Source: Pseudomonas zanjanensis (GTDB taxonomy: Bacteria; Pseudomonadota; Gammaproteobacteria; Pseudomonadales; Pseudomonadaceae). From it: DNA of 64,000 nt. A model generated the notes under the pieces. The model saw only the letters and a program-made list of their open reading frames with translations, did no database searches and had not been told where the DNA came from. Location of the stretch: NCBI RefSeq assembly GCF_014268745.2, contig NZ_JABWRB020000001.1, forward strand, positions 3,286,001 to 3,350,000, read 5' to 3'. Both the position numbers and the translations under genes were made by a program. Below, piece after piece: positions 49,301-63,400 of the stretch. Within the stretch, counting starts at the first letter, position 1. Each line of letters opens with the position of its first letter.

Positions 49301-52300
49301 TCGCCACCTGTGGATCGCTGTCGGCGAAGGCGCTGACATCAGCGCCCAGCAGCAGCGTCTGCACGGCCTCCGGCACTGGCAACTGATCGACCAGGGCCGC
49401 TTGGGTCAGCAGCAATTGAATGCCGCTGTCCTGCATCATGTAGGCCAGACGATCCTGGGGATACGTCGGGTCCAGCGGCACGTAGGCGCCGCCGGCCTTG
49501 AGGATCGCCAGCAGGCCCACCAGCATGTCGAAGCCCCGCTCGGCGGCCAATCCCACCAATACATCCGGGCCGACGCCGTGGGCGATCAACTGATGGGCGC
49601 GGCGGTTGGCCTGGGCGTTGAGTTCACCGTAGGTCAGGGCTTGAGCGTTGCAACGCAACGCGATGGCGTCGGGACGCAAGCGCGCCTGCTCGGCGATGCG
49701 CTGATGCAGGCAGGCCTCGCCCGAGAAGCTGCGTGGCGCCGGGTTCCATTGGGCGATGTGTTGCTGGTGCTCGGTGGCCGTCAGCAACGGCAATTCACCG
49801 ATGCGTTGGCCGGGATTGGCGACGATGCCGTGCAGCAAGTTCAGCCAGTGTTCGGCCAGGCGCTGCACGGTGCTGGCGTCGAACAGGTCAGTGGCATAAG
49901 TCAGCGCCGCACCGAGTTCACCCTCGGCTTCCAGGGTGTCGAGGGTCAGGTCGAACTGGGCAGTCTGGCTTTCCCATTCCTGGGCCTTGATCACCAGACC
50001 GGGCAGCGCCGGCAGTGCCTGGCGAGCCACGCTCTGGTGGTTGTACAACACCTGGAACAACGGGCTGTGGCTCAGGTTGCGTTCAGGCCGCAGGGCTTCG
50101 ACCAGTTGTTCGAACGGCAGGTCCTGATGGGCTTCGGCGCCGATGGCCGCCTGTTTGACCTGCGCCAGCAATTGACTGAAACGCTGCTGCGGATCGACCT
50201 CGGCCTTGAGCACCTGGGTGTTGACGAAGAAGCCGATCAGGCCTTCGGTTTCCACCCGGTTGCGGTTGGCGATGGGCACGCCGACACGAATGTCCGGCTG
50301 GCCGCTGTAGCGGTGCAGCAAGGCTTGGAACGAGGCCAGCAAGACCATGAACAGCGTGCTGCCTTCGCGCTGGGCCAGCTGTCGCAGCTGTTGGCCCAAG
50401 GCCTGCGGCAAGTCGATTGCCAGGCGGGCGCCGGCAAAACTCTGCCGGGTCGGGCGCGGCCGGTCGGTGGGCAGCGCCAACAACGGCTGCTCGCCCCCCA
50501 GCACATCGGTCCAATACGCCAGTTGCCGTTCCCGCTCGCCGGCGTCCATCCACTGACGTTGCCATACCGCGTAATCAGCGTACTGGATCGGCAGCTCGGC
50601 CAATGCCAGGGACTCACCCTGGCGGCACGCGGCATAACCTTGCATCAGTTCTTGCACCAGCAATTGCATCGACCAGCCATCGGAGACGATGTGGTGCTGG
50701 GTCAGCACCAGCACATGCTCGTCGGCCGCCACCCGCAGCAGGCCGACCCGCAGCAGCGGGCCGTTTTGCAGGTCGAAGGGCTGGGCGATCTGCTGGCGGA
50801 CGAAGGCCTGGATCTGTTCATTGCCGCCCTCGAGCATCTGCGGGATTACCACCGGGTTCATCTGTGGGTGAATGACCTGGAACGCTTGCTCGTCGACCTG
50901 GACGAAGGTGGTACGCAGGCTTTCGTGGCGCCGCACCAAGGCGGCGAAACTCTGTTGCAAAGCCTCCAGGTCCAGGTCGCCCTGAATCCGCAGCGCCGCC
51001 GGAATGTGGTACGCCGCGCTGTCGGGCTCCATCTGCCAGAGGAACCACTGGCGTTGCTGGGCGTAGGACAACGGCAACGGTGCCTGGTCCCGGGAAAGAC
51101 GCGGGATGCTCGCCGGTCGTGCCACGTCGCCGTCCATCAGCGCCGCCACACAAGCCTCAAGGCTGGCGTTCTCGAACAACTGGCGCAATTGCAGGTTCAG
51201 GCCGAGGGCCTGGCGAATGCGCGACACCATCTGCGTCGCCAGCAGCGAATGGCCGCCCAGTTCGAAAAAGTTATCGCTCAAGCCGACCCGCTCGACCTTG
51301 AGCACGTCTTGCCAGATCGCCGCGATCTGTTGTTCCAGTTCACTTCGCGGCGCCACATAGTCCTGCTGGACCTGGCTGGCGTCGGCGGTGGGCAAGGCCT
51401 TGCGGTCGAGCTTGCCGTTGGCGGTCAACGGCCATTGTTCGAGGAACAACAGGTGCGTCGGCACCATGTAGTCCGGCAGCTCGGCCTTGAGCTGGGTCTT
51501 GATCTCATCGCGCAGGCCGGCTGGGGCCTCGCCGATGTGCGTCGGGATCACGTAGCCCACCAGTTGCTGGCCGCTCGGCCCTTCCTGGGCCAACACCAAC
51601 GCTTCGCGCACTGAATCCAGGGCGTTCAGGCGCGCTTCGATCTCGCCCAGTTCGATGCGGAAACCGCGAATTTTCACTTGGTGGTCGATGCGACCGACGT
51701 ACTCGATCACGCCGTCGCTGCGGTACTGCGCCAGGTCGCCGGTGCGGTACAGCCGTGCGCCGCTTTCGCCGAACGGGTCGGGGATGAACCGCAACGCGGT
51801 AAGGTCGCCACGATTCAAGTAGCCCCGGGCCAGGCCGGCGCGACCCACGTACAGTTCACCGACGCAGCCTTTCGGCACCGGATTGAGGTCGCCGTCCAGC
51901 AAGTACCACGACAGGTCGGCAATCGGTTCGCCGATGGGGCTGCTGGCATCCTGTTCCAGGTCCGCCACTGATAGCGGACGGTAGGTCACGTGCACGGTGG
52001 TTTCGGTGATCCCGTACATGTTGATCAACTGCGGCGCGGCATCGCCAAAGCGCTCGAACCAAGGGCGCAGGGACTTGACGTCCAGCGCCTCGCCGCCAAA
52101 CACCACGTAACGCAAGGCGTTGGCCCGGTCATCGGCGCAGGCTTCGTGCATCAATTGCTTGAACGCCGACGGTGTCTGGTTGAGCACCGTCACCCCGGCG
52201 TCGCAGAGCAGTTCATGGAACTGCTGCGGTGAGCGGCTGACGTCATACGGCACGATCAACAGCTCGCCACCGTGCAGCAATGCGCCAAAGATTTCCCAGA

Positions 52301-54410
52301 CCGAGAAGTCGAACGCGTAGGAATGGAACAGGCTCCAGACATCCTGCGCGCCGAAGTTGAACCAGGGCTCGGTAGCCTCGAACAGGCGCAACACGTTGTG
52401 GTGCGGCAGCAAGGTGCCTTTTGGGTTACCGGTGGAGCCGGAGGTGTAGATCACGTAGGCGAGGTTCGCGGCGTCCATTGCCACCTGCGGATCGCTGTCG
52501 GCAAACGTGCTGACATCGGCGTCCAGCAGCAGCAGCGTCTGCATGCCCTCCGGCACCGGTAATTGATCGACCAGGGCCGCTTGAGTCAGCAGCAAGCGAA
52601 TGCCGCTGTCCTGCATCATGTAGGCCAGACGATCCTGGGGATACGTCGGGTCCAGCGGCACGTAGGCGCCGCCGGCCTTGAGGATCGCCAGCAGGCCCAC
52701 CAGCATGTCGAAGCCCCGCTCGGCGGCCAATCCCACCCGTACATCCGGGCCGACGCCGTGGGCGATCAACTGATGGGCGCGGCGGTTGGCCTGGGCGTTG
52801 AGTTCACCGTAGGTCAGGGTTTGGGTGTTGAAACGCAACGCGATGGCGTCGGGACGCAAGCGCGCCTGTTCGGCGATGCGCTGATGCAGGCAGGCCTCGC
52901 CCGGGAAGCTGCGTGGCGCCGGGTTCCATTGGGCGATGTGTTGCTGGTGCTCGGTGGCCGTCAGCAACGGCAATTCACCGATGCGTTGGCCGGGATTGGC
53001 AACGATGCCATGCAACAGGTTCAGCCAGTGTTCCGCGAGGCGCTGCACGGTGCTGGTGTCGAACAGGTCAGTGGCGTAGCTCAGGGATGCGCCCAGTTCA
53101 CCGTGGGTTTCGTGAGTATCGAGGGTCAAGTCGAACTGGGCGGTGTGGGAACTCCAGTCGAGGCTCTCGACCTGCAGCCCCGGCAGTTGCAGGGCCTGGG
53201 CCGCGCCGCCGCTCTGGTGGTTGAACATCACCTGGAACAGCGGGCTGTGGCTCGCCTGCCGCTGGGGTGCCAGTGCCTGCACCAACTGCTCGAACGGCAG
53301 GTCTTGATGGGCCTGCGCGCCCAGCGAAGCCTGTTTGACCTGCGCCAGCAATTGGTCGAAAGGCAGGTCGCCGCGCACCTGGGCATTAAGCACTTGGGTG
53401 TTGACGAAAAATCCGATCAGGCCTTCGGTTTCCGGGCGATTACGGTTGGCCACCGGTACGCCGACACGGATGTCCGATTGGCCGCTATAGCGGTGCAACA
53501 AGGCCTGGAACGACGCCAGCAAGACCATGAACAGCGTCGAGGCTTCGCGCTGGGCCAATTGCTTCAGGCCTTGGGTCAGCCCGGCGTCAACGGTCAGGTC
53601 CAGGCGTGCGCCGCGATGGCTCTGCACCGCCGGGCGCGGGCGATCCGTTGGCAACGGCAGGACTTCGCCGCCGTCCCCCAGTCGTTCGGTCCAATAGGCC
53701 AGTTGCCGCTCCAGCTCGCCGGCCTCCATCCATTTGCGCTGCCAGATCGCATAGTCGGCGTATTGGATCGGCAAAGGCGCCAGGCTCGGCGCTTGGCCGC
53801 TGCGGTGAGCGGCGTAGAGCTGGACCAGGTCATTGACCATGATCTGCGTCGACGCACCGTCGCAAATGATGTGGTGCTGGGTCAGCACCAGCACATGATC
53901 GTCCGCGGCGAGTTGCAGCAGCTTGATCCGCAGCAGCGGCCCCTGTTGCAGGTCGAACAATCCAGCGATTTCATCATCGATCAGGGCCTTGAGCGCAGCC
54001 TCATCCGCCGGCCCCGACACCACCTGGGGTTCGATCGCCAGGCTCAAGTGGGCCTGCACCACTTGTTGGGGGCCCTCCGTGCTGTCGATGAAGACCGTAC
54101 GCAGCACGTCGTGACGGGCCAGCAAGGCGTCGAAACTGCATTGCAGCGCCGACAGGTCGAGGGCGCCGCGCAGGCGCAGCGCCGTGGGCACGTGGTAGGC
54201 CGCGCTGTGGCGGTCCAGTTGCCAGAGGAACCACTGGCGTTCCTGGGCATAGGACAGGTCGAGCGTCGCGAACTCGTCGCGCATCGCCGGGATCGGCAAC
54301 GCCGCCAGGCTCATGTGCTTGCTGTGCAGCTTGTGCAGGAACGCTTGCCGTTGGGCGAGCGGTAAACGGATGAATCGCTGAACCAGAGACAGGTTATCGA
54401 GCTGAGTCAT
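43320..54410 (-). CDS. pvdJ: Pyoverdine non-ribosomal peptide synthetase, three modules
   Basis: The product is 3696 residues. Module 1 (about 1-1075) is C-A-T with pocket code DFWNVGMVH(K), read as Thr. Module 2 (about 1075-2620) is C-A-T-E with the same Thr code and an epimerase, so D-Thr or D-allo-Thr. Module 3 (about 2620-3696) is a D-accepting C domain, then A with DAWQLGLID(K), closest to known Gln codes, then T. There is no TE. The ATG at 54410 directly follows the TGA of the upstream NRPS gene, with GGAG before it, and its own TGA overlaps the next start, so all three genes are one operon. The two Thr modules are almost identical over ~1.7 kb. The name pvdJ is by position and may differ between strains. 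None of its A domains carries a REPIN. Confidence 0.92.
48094..49830. repeat. Near-identical direct repeat, copy 1 (second Thr module A domain)
   Basis: This stretch repeats at about 51271-53010 with few differences, including one 3-base indel near 49345/52525 (QTLLLGAD versus QTLLLLDAD). It covers the end of C, the A domain and the start of T. Confidence 0.8.
51271..53010. repeat. Near-identical direct repeat, copy 2 (first Thr module A domain)
   Basis: Partner of 48094-49830. Both encode Thr-type A domains with the same pocket residues. Confidence 0.8.
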
Positions 54411-57400
54411 TCAAAGGGTCTCCAGGTCTGCCAGGAAATCATGCATCTCACTCAGGTCGTCGCTGGAGTGAGGGCTCAGATGGGCCGCCAGTTGCGCGGC
54501 GTAGTCGGCCAGGGATGGGGTGCTGAACAGCAAGTCCAGGGGCACCGCGGCGCCTTGCTGCATTTGCAGGCGCGCCGTCGCTTGCGTCGCCAGCAGGGAA
54601 TGCCCACCCAGTTCAAAGAAGTTGTCGTCGCGCCCTACTCGCTCGAGCTTGAGCACGTCTTGCCAGATGGCGGCGATGCCCTGCTCCAGCGCGCCCTCGG
54701 GCGCCACGTAGGCACGCAGCAGTTGCTGGGCGTCCGGCAGCGGCAAAGCCTTGCGGTCGAGCTTGCCGTTGGGGGTCAGCGGGAAGCGTTCGAGCAACAG
54801 CCAGTGCGCCGGCATCATGTAGTCGGGCAGTAAAGGCGCGAGCTGGGCCTTGAGGGCGTCGCGCAGGGCCGCCGGTTCCGCCGTTTCTGGATGCGCGGCG
54901 ATCAGGTATGCCACCAACTGCAGGCCGCCCGGCCCTTGTTGCGGCACCACCACCGCTTCGCGGATCGACGCCTGGGCCAGCAGGCAGGCTTCGATTTCCC
55001 CCAGTTCGATGCGGAAACCGCGGATCTTCACCTGATGATCGACCCGGCCGATGTACTCGATCACGCCGTCGCCCCGCTGGCGCGCCAGGTCACCGGTGCG
55101 GTACACCCGTGCGCCGTTGCCGAACGGGTCCGGCAGGAAGCGCTCGGCGGTGAGCGCCGCACGGTCGTGGTAACCCCGGGCCAGGCCGTCGCCGCCAATC
55201 AACAGTTCGCCGATGAGCCCGACCGGGTTCGGCGCGAAGTGATCGCCGACGATATGCAGCGACGTGTTGGCAATCGGCCGGCCGAGGTACGGCAGGCGCT
55301 GCTCGGCGGTCAAGCGGTAGACCGCCGACCAGATGGTGGTTTCGGTCGGGCCGTACAGGTTCCAGACTTCGCCGGCGACATCCAGCAACCGCTCCGCCAG
55401 ATCCTCGGCCAACGCCTCGCCACCGCACAGGCATTTGCGCCCGGCCAGCAAGGCGGACGCCGGGTGGTCGAGCAGCATGCGCCAGGTCGATGGCGTGGCC
55501 TGGACCACGCTGACCTGTTGCTGGTCGATGGTCTTGAGCAACGTCTCGGGGTCGTGGGCACTCTGCTTGTCCACCAACACCACGCAGGCACCGCTCAGCA
55601 GCGCGCCATAGAGTTCCAGGCCGAAGATGTCGAACGAGAACGTGGTCAGTGACAGCACCCGATCACTGGCGGCGATACCCGGTTCGCGGACCATACTCGC
55701 GACGAAATTCACCAGCGCCCCATGCCGTACCATCACGCCCTTGGGTTTGCCAGTGGAACCCGAGGTGTAGATGGCGTAGGCCAAGTGCTCCGCATCCAGG
55801 CGCGTCGCCGGCGCCTCGTAGGCATAACCGTCGAGCCAGTCACCGTCCTGGTCCAATACCAGCGTGTTAACGCAAACTCCTGTGGGAGCGAGCCTGCTCG
55901 CGATAGCGTCGGCACACCCACCATCACCATTGACTGAAACACCGCCATCGCGAGCAGGCTCGCTCCCACAGGGTGGCGCGAATGGGTTGAGTTGCGAACG
56001 TTGGGTCAGCAGCAGTTCGATGCCGCTGTCTTCGATCATGTGCGCCAGCCGGTCGGCCGGGTACTGCGGGTCAAGCGGCACGTAGGCGCCACCGGCCTTG
56101 AGGATGGCCAGCAAAGCGACAATCATCTCCACGCCACGCTCCAGGGCGACGCCGACCAATTGATCGGGCCCGACGCCTTGCTCGATCAAGCGATGGGCCA
56201 GGCGGTTGGCCCGGACGTTGAGTTCGGCGTAGCTCAGCGCCTGTTCAGCGAACACCAGCGCGGTGGCATCCGGCGTTCGGCGGGCCTGGGCCTCGAACAG
56301 GCGATGGACGCAATGCTCATCCGGATAAGCGGCGGCGGTGGCGTTCCAGCCTTGCACCTGCTGGTGGGTTTCACCGCTGTCGAGCAAGCTCAGCTCCCCC
56401 AGGGGCCGTTGCGTGCCGGCGGTCATTTGCAGCAGCAAGCGCCGCAGATGCGCACCGATCTGCTCGACCGAGGCCGGGGCGAAACTGGCGCACTGGTAGC
56501 TGAACTGCACCGCCAGCTCGGCACCAAGGCTGACCAGCAGGGTCAGCGGGTAGTGGGTCTGTTCCAGGTTATCCACGGCACCGAAACGCAAGCCGTCAGG
56601 CGCACCGTGCTCCAGGGCTTCGGAAATCGGGTAGTTCTCGAACACCAGGATGTTGTCGAACAACGCTTCGCCGCCCAGCCCGGCCCAACGCTGGATGTCG
56701 AACAACGCCGTGTGCTCGAACTCGCGCAAGGCCAGGTTCTGCGCCTGGACGCTGTGCAGCCAGTCGCCCAGCGTCTGTTCCGGACGCGGGCTGGCGATGA
56801 CCGGCAAGGTGTTGATGAACAGGCCGATCTGGCCCTCGACGCCCACCAGGTCCGCCGGCCGCCCCGCCACCGTCGCGCCGAACGCCACGCTGGCTTTGCC
56901 GGTGTAGCGCTGCAAGAGCAACAGCCAGGCCGCTTGCACCAGGGTATTGACGGTCACTTTGGATTGGCGGGCGAATTCGGCCAGGCGTTGGGTCTGCTGC
57001 GCATCCAGTTGCACATGATGATGACCGTACAGGTTCGCCGAGACGTCCTGGGCCGGGCGCGCAAACACCTGGGCCAGGCGCACCGGTTCATCCAGTGTGC
57101 GCAATTGTTGCATCCAGAACCCTTCGCCGAGGCTCGCGTCCTGGCGTTGCAGCCAGGCGATGTAATCGCGATAACGGCCAGCCGGGCGGGCCACGCTGTC
57201 GCCGCGGTAGTGCTGCAACACTTCGCCGAACAACTGCGCGCTGCTCCAGCCATCCATCAGGATGTGATGGTTGGTGTAGATCAGGTGATGCCGATCAGTC
57301 GCCGTGCGCACCAGCACCAGGCGCATCAGCGGCGCCTGGGTCAGGTCCACGCCTTGGGCTCGCTCTTCATCGGCGAGGGTTTGCAAGGCACCCTCAATCT

Positions 57401-60400
57401 CCGTCCGCCCGTTCCAGTCGAGCACACGGAACGGCACCTCGACCTGGCGCTGGACGATTTGCACTGGCTGCTCCAGGTCGCCCTGCCAGAAGAACCCGGT
57501 ACGCAGGATGTCATGGGCATCGACCACCGCTTGCCAGGCGGCGCGAAAACGCTGCGGATCGAGACCGTCGACGTCGAGGCGCATCTGGTTGATGTAGTCG
57601 CCGCTGCCCTGCCCAAGCAAGGAATGGAACAGCATGCCTTGCTGCATCGGCGACAACGGGTAGAGGTCGTCGATGGCTTGGGGGGCTGGGACCAGCGTAT
57701 CCAGTTGCGCCTGGGTCAGCCGCGCCAACGGGAAATCCGACGGCGTCACGCCCCGGCTGTGACTGTCGCAGCAATGGACGATGAGCGCAGTGAGCTCTTG
57801 CAGATAGTCATCCGCCAGGCGCTGGATGGTCGCGGTATTGAACAGCTCGCCGCTGAAGGTCCAGCTCAAGTCCAGCTCGCCGCCAAACACTTGGCCGTCG
57901 AGGGCTAGCGGGCTGCCCAGGGGACCGTGCAGGTTCACTTCCTCGCCACCGCGCTCTGTGGTCGGGACGAACAAGGCATCGGCGGCCGCATCGAAACTGC
58001 CGTCGAACTGGCCGAGGTAGTTGAAGGTCAGTTGCGGTTTCGGCAAGGCTTGCAGGGTTTGACGTGCGGCGTCATCGCCCAGGTGCGCCAAGGCCCCGAA
58101 GCCAACGCCCTTGTTGGGGATGACCCGCAGTTGTTCCTTGATCTGCTTCAGCGAGGCGCCAATGTCATCCGCTACCGGCGTCAATCGGGCCGGGAACAGG
58201 CTGGTGAACCAGCCGACGGTACGGCTCAGGTCAATGTCGGTGAACAGATCCTCACGGCCGTGGCCTTCGAGCTGCACCCACACACTGTCATCGCCGGTCC
58301 AGCGCACCATCACCCGTGCCAGCGCCGTCAGCAGCAGGTCGTTGACCTGGGTGCGATAGGCCGCCGGTGCTTGCTGCAGCAATTGCCGGGTGAGGTTCTT
58401 GTCCAGTGCCGTGCGGATCGTCACGGCTTGCCCCTGTTGCTGCCCACCCTCGGGGTTGTCCCACGGCAAGCTCGCCGAGGCGCCCTGTAACTGCCGCTGC
58501 CAAAAGCCCAACTCGGCCTGCAAGGGTGCGCTGGCGGCATAGTCCTGCAACGCAGCGGTCCAGGCGTTGACCGCGCTGGTCTTGGCCGGCAATTGCACCG
58601 TCGCGTCGGTGAGGACCTGGCGATAAGCGCTTTGCAGGTCTTCGAACAGAATCCGCCAGGACACACCGTCCACCACCAGGTGATGGACGATCAGCAACAG
58701 CCGCTGGGTGCCATCGGCGAGGTTCGCCAGCAGTGCGCGGATCAGCGGCCCGCCCGCCAGTCGCAGGCTGCGCTGGGCCTGGTTGCCCAGCACTTCGAGT
58801 GCGGCGAGATCGGCGACATCGGCTTGCCAGAGCAGCGTGTCGGCGGCCTGCGCCTCGACATCGCGATAACGCGCGGTCCAGCGTTCGTCCTGCTCGATGA
58901 AGTCCAGGCGCAGGCTGTCGTGGTGCACGACCAGCGCACCCAAAGCCCGCTCCAATGCCTGGGGATCGAGGGCCTGGGTCGGCTTGAGCATCACCGACTG
59001 GTTCCAGTGATGGCGGTCGGGGATCGGCTGGGCGAAGAACCATTGATGAATCGGCAGCAGTGCGGTTTCGCCGGTCGCGGGTTGCTGGTCGATCAATTGC
59101 AGTCGCGCGCCCGTCTGTGCCACGGCGGCCAGCGCCTCGATGGTCTGGTGCTGGAACAGATCCTTCGGCGTGAAGTGGATACCGACCAGCCGCGCGCGGC
59201 TGACCACCTGGATCGAGACGATGGAATCGCCGCCCAGTTCGAAGAAGTTGTCCCGCAGGCCCACGCGTTCAAGTTTGAGCACGTCCTGCCAGATCGACAC
59301 CAGTTGCTGCTCCAGCGCGCTGCGCGGGGCCACGTAGGTTTGCTGCAATTGGCTGACGTCGGGCTTGGGCAGGTTCTTGCGGTCGAGCTTGCCGTTGGGG
59401 GTCAGCGGCAGGCGATCGAGCAGCAGCAGATAGGCCGGTACCATGTGCGCCGGCAATGTCGTCTTGAGTTGTTCGCGCAGGTGCTCGGCGAAATCCTTTT
59501 GCACGGCTTCATTGGCCACCACATAGGCGACCAGGCGCTTGCCGCTGCCAGCAGCACCTTCCTGCGCCACGACAACCGCTTCGCGCACGCCTTCAAGGGC
59601 TTGCAGGCTGGCTTCGACTTCCCCCAGCTCGATGCGGAAGCCACGGATCTTCACTTGATTGTCGATACGGTCCAGGTAATCAAAAGTGCCATCGGCGCGT
59701 TGGCGCACCAGGTCGCCGGTGCGGTAGAGCAAGCCTCCGCTGCGACTGAACGGGTCGGCGACAAATCGCTCGGCGGTCAGGCCCGGACGGTTCAGGTAAC
59801 CCCGCGCCAGGCCGCTGCCGCCCAGGTACAGTTCACCCGCCATGCCTAGGGGCAGCAGGTTCAAGTCGGCGTCGAGCACGTAGGCGCTGCGGTCACCGAT
59901 GCGGCTGCCGATGGGCGCATAGGCGGCGCCGCACGCTACATCGCGGCCGGCCTTCCAGATCAGCGGGGTGACCACGGTTTCGGTCGGGCCGTAGCCGTTG
60001 ATGATGTAGTCCGGGTCGAGGGCACGCTTGACCCGTTCGAAGCTGGCGTTGGGCACCGCATCGCCGCCGAAGCAGTAGATGCGCACCTTCGGCGGGTTGC
60101 CCTCGCGTTCGGCGTGTTCGGCCAGCTGCTGCAGGTACACCGGCGGGAACGCCACCACCGTCACGCCGTGCTCGCCCATGGCGTTGTAGGTCTGTTCCGG
60201 GGTCCACAGGCTGTCATCGCGAATCAGCAGCGAGGCGCCGTGGGTCAGGCTGGTGAGCCAGCGCTCATGGGCACCGTCGAAGGCGAAGGACATGAAATGG
60301 AATTCGCAATCACTGTCGCGCATCTCGTAGCGCTCGCCGATGGCCTGGCAGTGCATCGCCAGCGGACCGTGGGCCACGCTCACGCCTTTGGGGTTGCCGG

Positions 60401-63400
60401 TGGAGCCGGAGGTGTAGATGACGTAGGCCAGGTTCTGCGGATCGATACACACGGCTGGGGCGTTGCTCGGTTGCTGGCTCAGGTCCAGGCGATCGAGCTC
60501 CAGCACCTGGTCGGCACCCTCCAGCGGTAATTGCGCCGACACCCGGGAGTCGGTGAGCAACAGCGCCAGCCCGGAATCCTCGATCAGGTACGCCAGGCGT
60601 TCCCGTGGGTAGCTGGTGTCCAGCGGCACATAGGCGCCGCCGGCCTTAAGCACCGCCAGCAGCGCGACGATCACCCCTTCGCTGCGCGGCAGGGCCACGC
60701 CAACGCGGGTTTCCGGCCCCACGCCCAGTTCGATGAGCTGGTGGGCCAGGCGGTTGGCGCGACGGTCGATGTCGCCATAGCTGAAACGCTGGCCGTCGAA
60801 GATCACTGCCGTGGCGTGGGGCTTGTGCGCCGCCAGATCGGCAATGCGTTGATGTACGGGGATGTCGGTCGGGTACGGCTGCGGATGATTGGCGGCCTGT
60901 TGCCCGCTGTGCTCCTCGTCATTGGCCAGGGCGATCTCGCCGAGGCGACGCTCGGCGGATTCGGCAAACCGCTCCAGCAGGAGCAGCAACTGCGCACTCA
61001 AGCGCTCAATGGTTGCAACGCTGAAATGCGCCTGGTCGAAACTCATGTGCAGGGCCAGCGTCTCACCCAGGGTCACGCCCAGGGTCAGCGGGTAGTGGGT
61101 CTGATCCTGGTTGGCGACTTCGCCGAACACCACGCCTTGGGCGGTGCCGTGTTGCAACGCCGCGGAAATCGGGAAGTTTTCGAACACCAGCAGGCTGTCG
61201 AACAGCGCGCCCCCGCCCTGCCCGGCCCAGCGCTGGACGCTCGCCAGTGGCGTGTGCTCGAACTCACGCAGGCTCAGGTTCCGGGCCTGTACGGCGGCCA
61301 GCCAGGCCGCGACGGTCTGGTCCGGACGCGAGCCCGCGATCACTGGCAAGGTGTTGATGAACAGGCCGACCTGTTGCTCGATGCCAACCAGCTCTGCGGG
61401 CCGCCCGGCCACGGTGGTGCCGAACGCCACGCAGTCGCTGCCGGTATAGCGCTGCAACAGCAACAGCCACGCCGCTTGCACCAGGGTGTTGACGGTGACT
61501 TTCTGCTGACGGGCGAAGGCGTTGAGACGGCCCGTACCCGACGCATCCAGTTGGTAATGCCTGAGGGCGTGACCGCTTTCGCGGCGCACCTCGCCACCCG
61601 CCGCCGCAGCGTTCGCCAATACCGTCGGCTCCTGGAGATCGGCCAGTTGCGCCAGCCAGAACGCTTCGCTGAGGGCGGCGTCCTGGCGCTGCAACCACTG
61701 GATGTAATCGGCATAGCGGCTGACCGGCCGCGGCGGCTGTTGACCGGCATAGCGTTGCAGCACTTCACCGAGCATCTGCGCGCTGCTCCAGCCATCCATC
61801 AAAATATGGTGGTTAGTGAAGATCAGATGATGACGCTCATCGCTCAGTTGAATCAGCGTGACCCGCAGCAGCCCAGCCTGGGTCAGGTCGAAGCCCATGG
61901 CCAGATCAGCGGCAATGAAATCCTTGAGAGCCTGGTCGACGTCACGGCGTTGACGCCAATCGAGCAGTGTGTAGGGCAGCGCCAGGCGGCGGTGGATGAT
62001 CTGCAGCTGTTGCTGCAACTCGCCCTGCCAGATGAAACCGCTGCGCAGGATTTCGTGGGCATCCATTGTCGCCTGCCACGCCGCGCGGAAACGCTCGGGG
62101 TCCAGGCCATCGACATCCACGCACAACTGGTTGATGTAGGTCCCGGTGCCCTGCTCGTACAGGGTGTGAAACAGCATGCCTTGCTGCATTGGCGACAGTG
62201 GATAAATGTCTTCGATAGCGGTCGCCGGCACTGGGATCGCGTCCAACTGCGCCTGGGTGATGCGCGCCAGCGGGAAATCCGACGGCGTGGTGCCCATGGC
62301 ATCGGCCTGGCAGCAATGGCCAATCAGCGCTTCCAGCTCGCGGGTATAGTCATCGGCCAGGCGGGCGATGGTCGCCTCGTCGAATTGCTCATGGCTGAAC
62401 GTCCAACGCAAGTCGAGCTCGCCGTCATAGACCTGGCCTTCGACACCCAACCAGTTGTCCAGGGGCGCATCAAGGCTCTGCTCGCGCCCGGCGCTTTCCC
62501 CCGCCGGGCTGAACAGCGCCCCCTCCCGGGCATCGAAACTGCCGTCGAACTGGCCGAGGTAATTGAAGGTGATGCACGGCAATGGCAAGGCCTTGAGACA
62601 GGCTTGCGCCGCCTCGTCGCCCAGGTAGCGCAGCACGCCGAAACCGATGCCCTTGTTCGGGATCGCCCGCAGTTGCTCCTTGATCTGCTTGATCGTGGCG
62701 GCCACGCCATCCGCCGGTGTGAGGCGCACAGGGAACAGGCTGGTAAACCAGCCGACCGTACGAGTCAGGTCGACGCCACTGAACAACTCTTCGCGGCCAT
62801 GGCCTTCCAGTTGGATCAAGGTGTCGACGTGGCCGGTCCAGCGACAGATCACCCGCGCCAGGGCGGTTAGCAACAGATCGTTGACCTGGGTGCGATACGC
62901 CGCGGGCGCCTGTTGCAGCAGTTGCTGAGTGAGGGTTTTGTCGAGACGGCTGTGCAGCACTTTGGCGTAACGGCTTTGTCGGCTGCCTTGGGGGTTATCC
63001 CATGGCAGATCCACGACAGCGCCTTGCAGTTGTTGCTGCCAGAACGTCAGCTCGGACTGAACGTTTTCGGTCGTGGCGTAGGCCTGCAAATGCTCACCCC
63101 AGGCTTTATAGGCGCTGGTCTTGGCCGGCAGCTTGACGGCGGCGCCGACGCTGGCCTGTTGATAAGCCCGTTGCAGGTCTTCCAACAGGATGCGCCACGA
63201 CACACCGTCCACGGCCAGGTGGTGCACGGCCAATAACAGACGCTGGCTGCCATCGGCCATGCTCGCCAGCACCGCACGCAGCAACGGGCCGTTGTGCAGG
63301 CCGAGGCTGCACTGGGCCTTGGCACAGAAGTCTTGCAGCTCAGCGGCGGTCAGGTTGTCCGCCGTCCACAACACCTCAGGATCGACCACGATCGGCGCCA

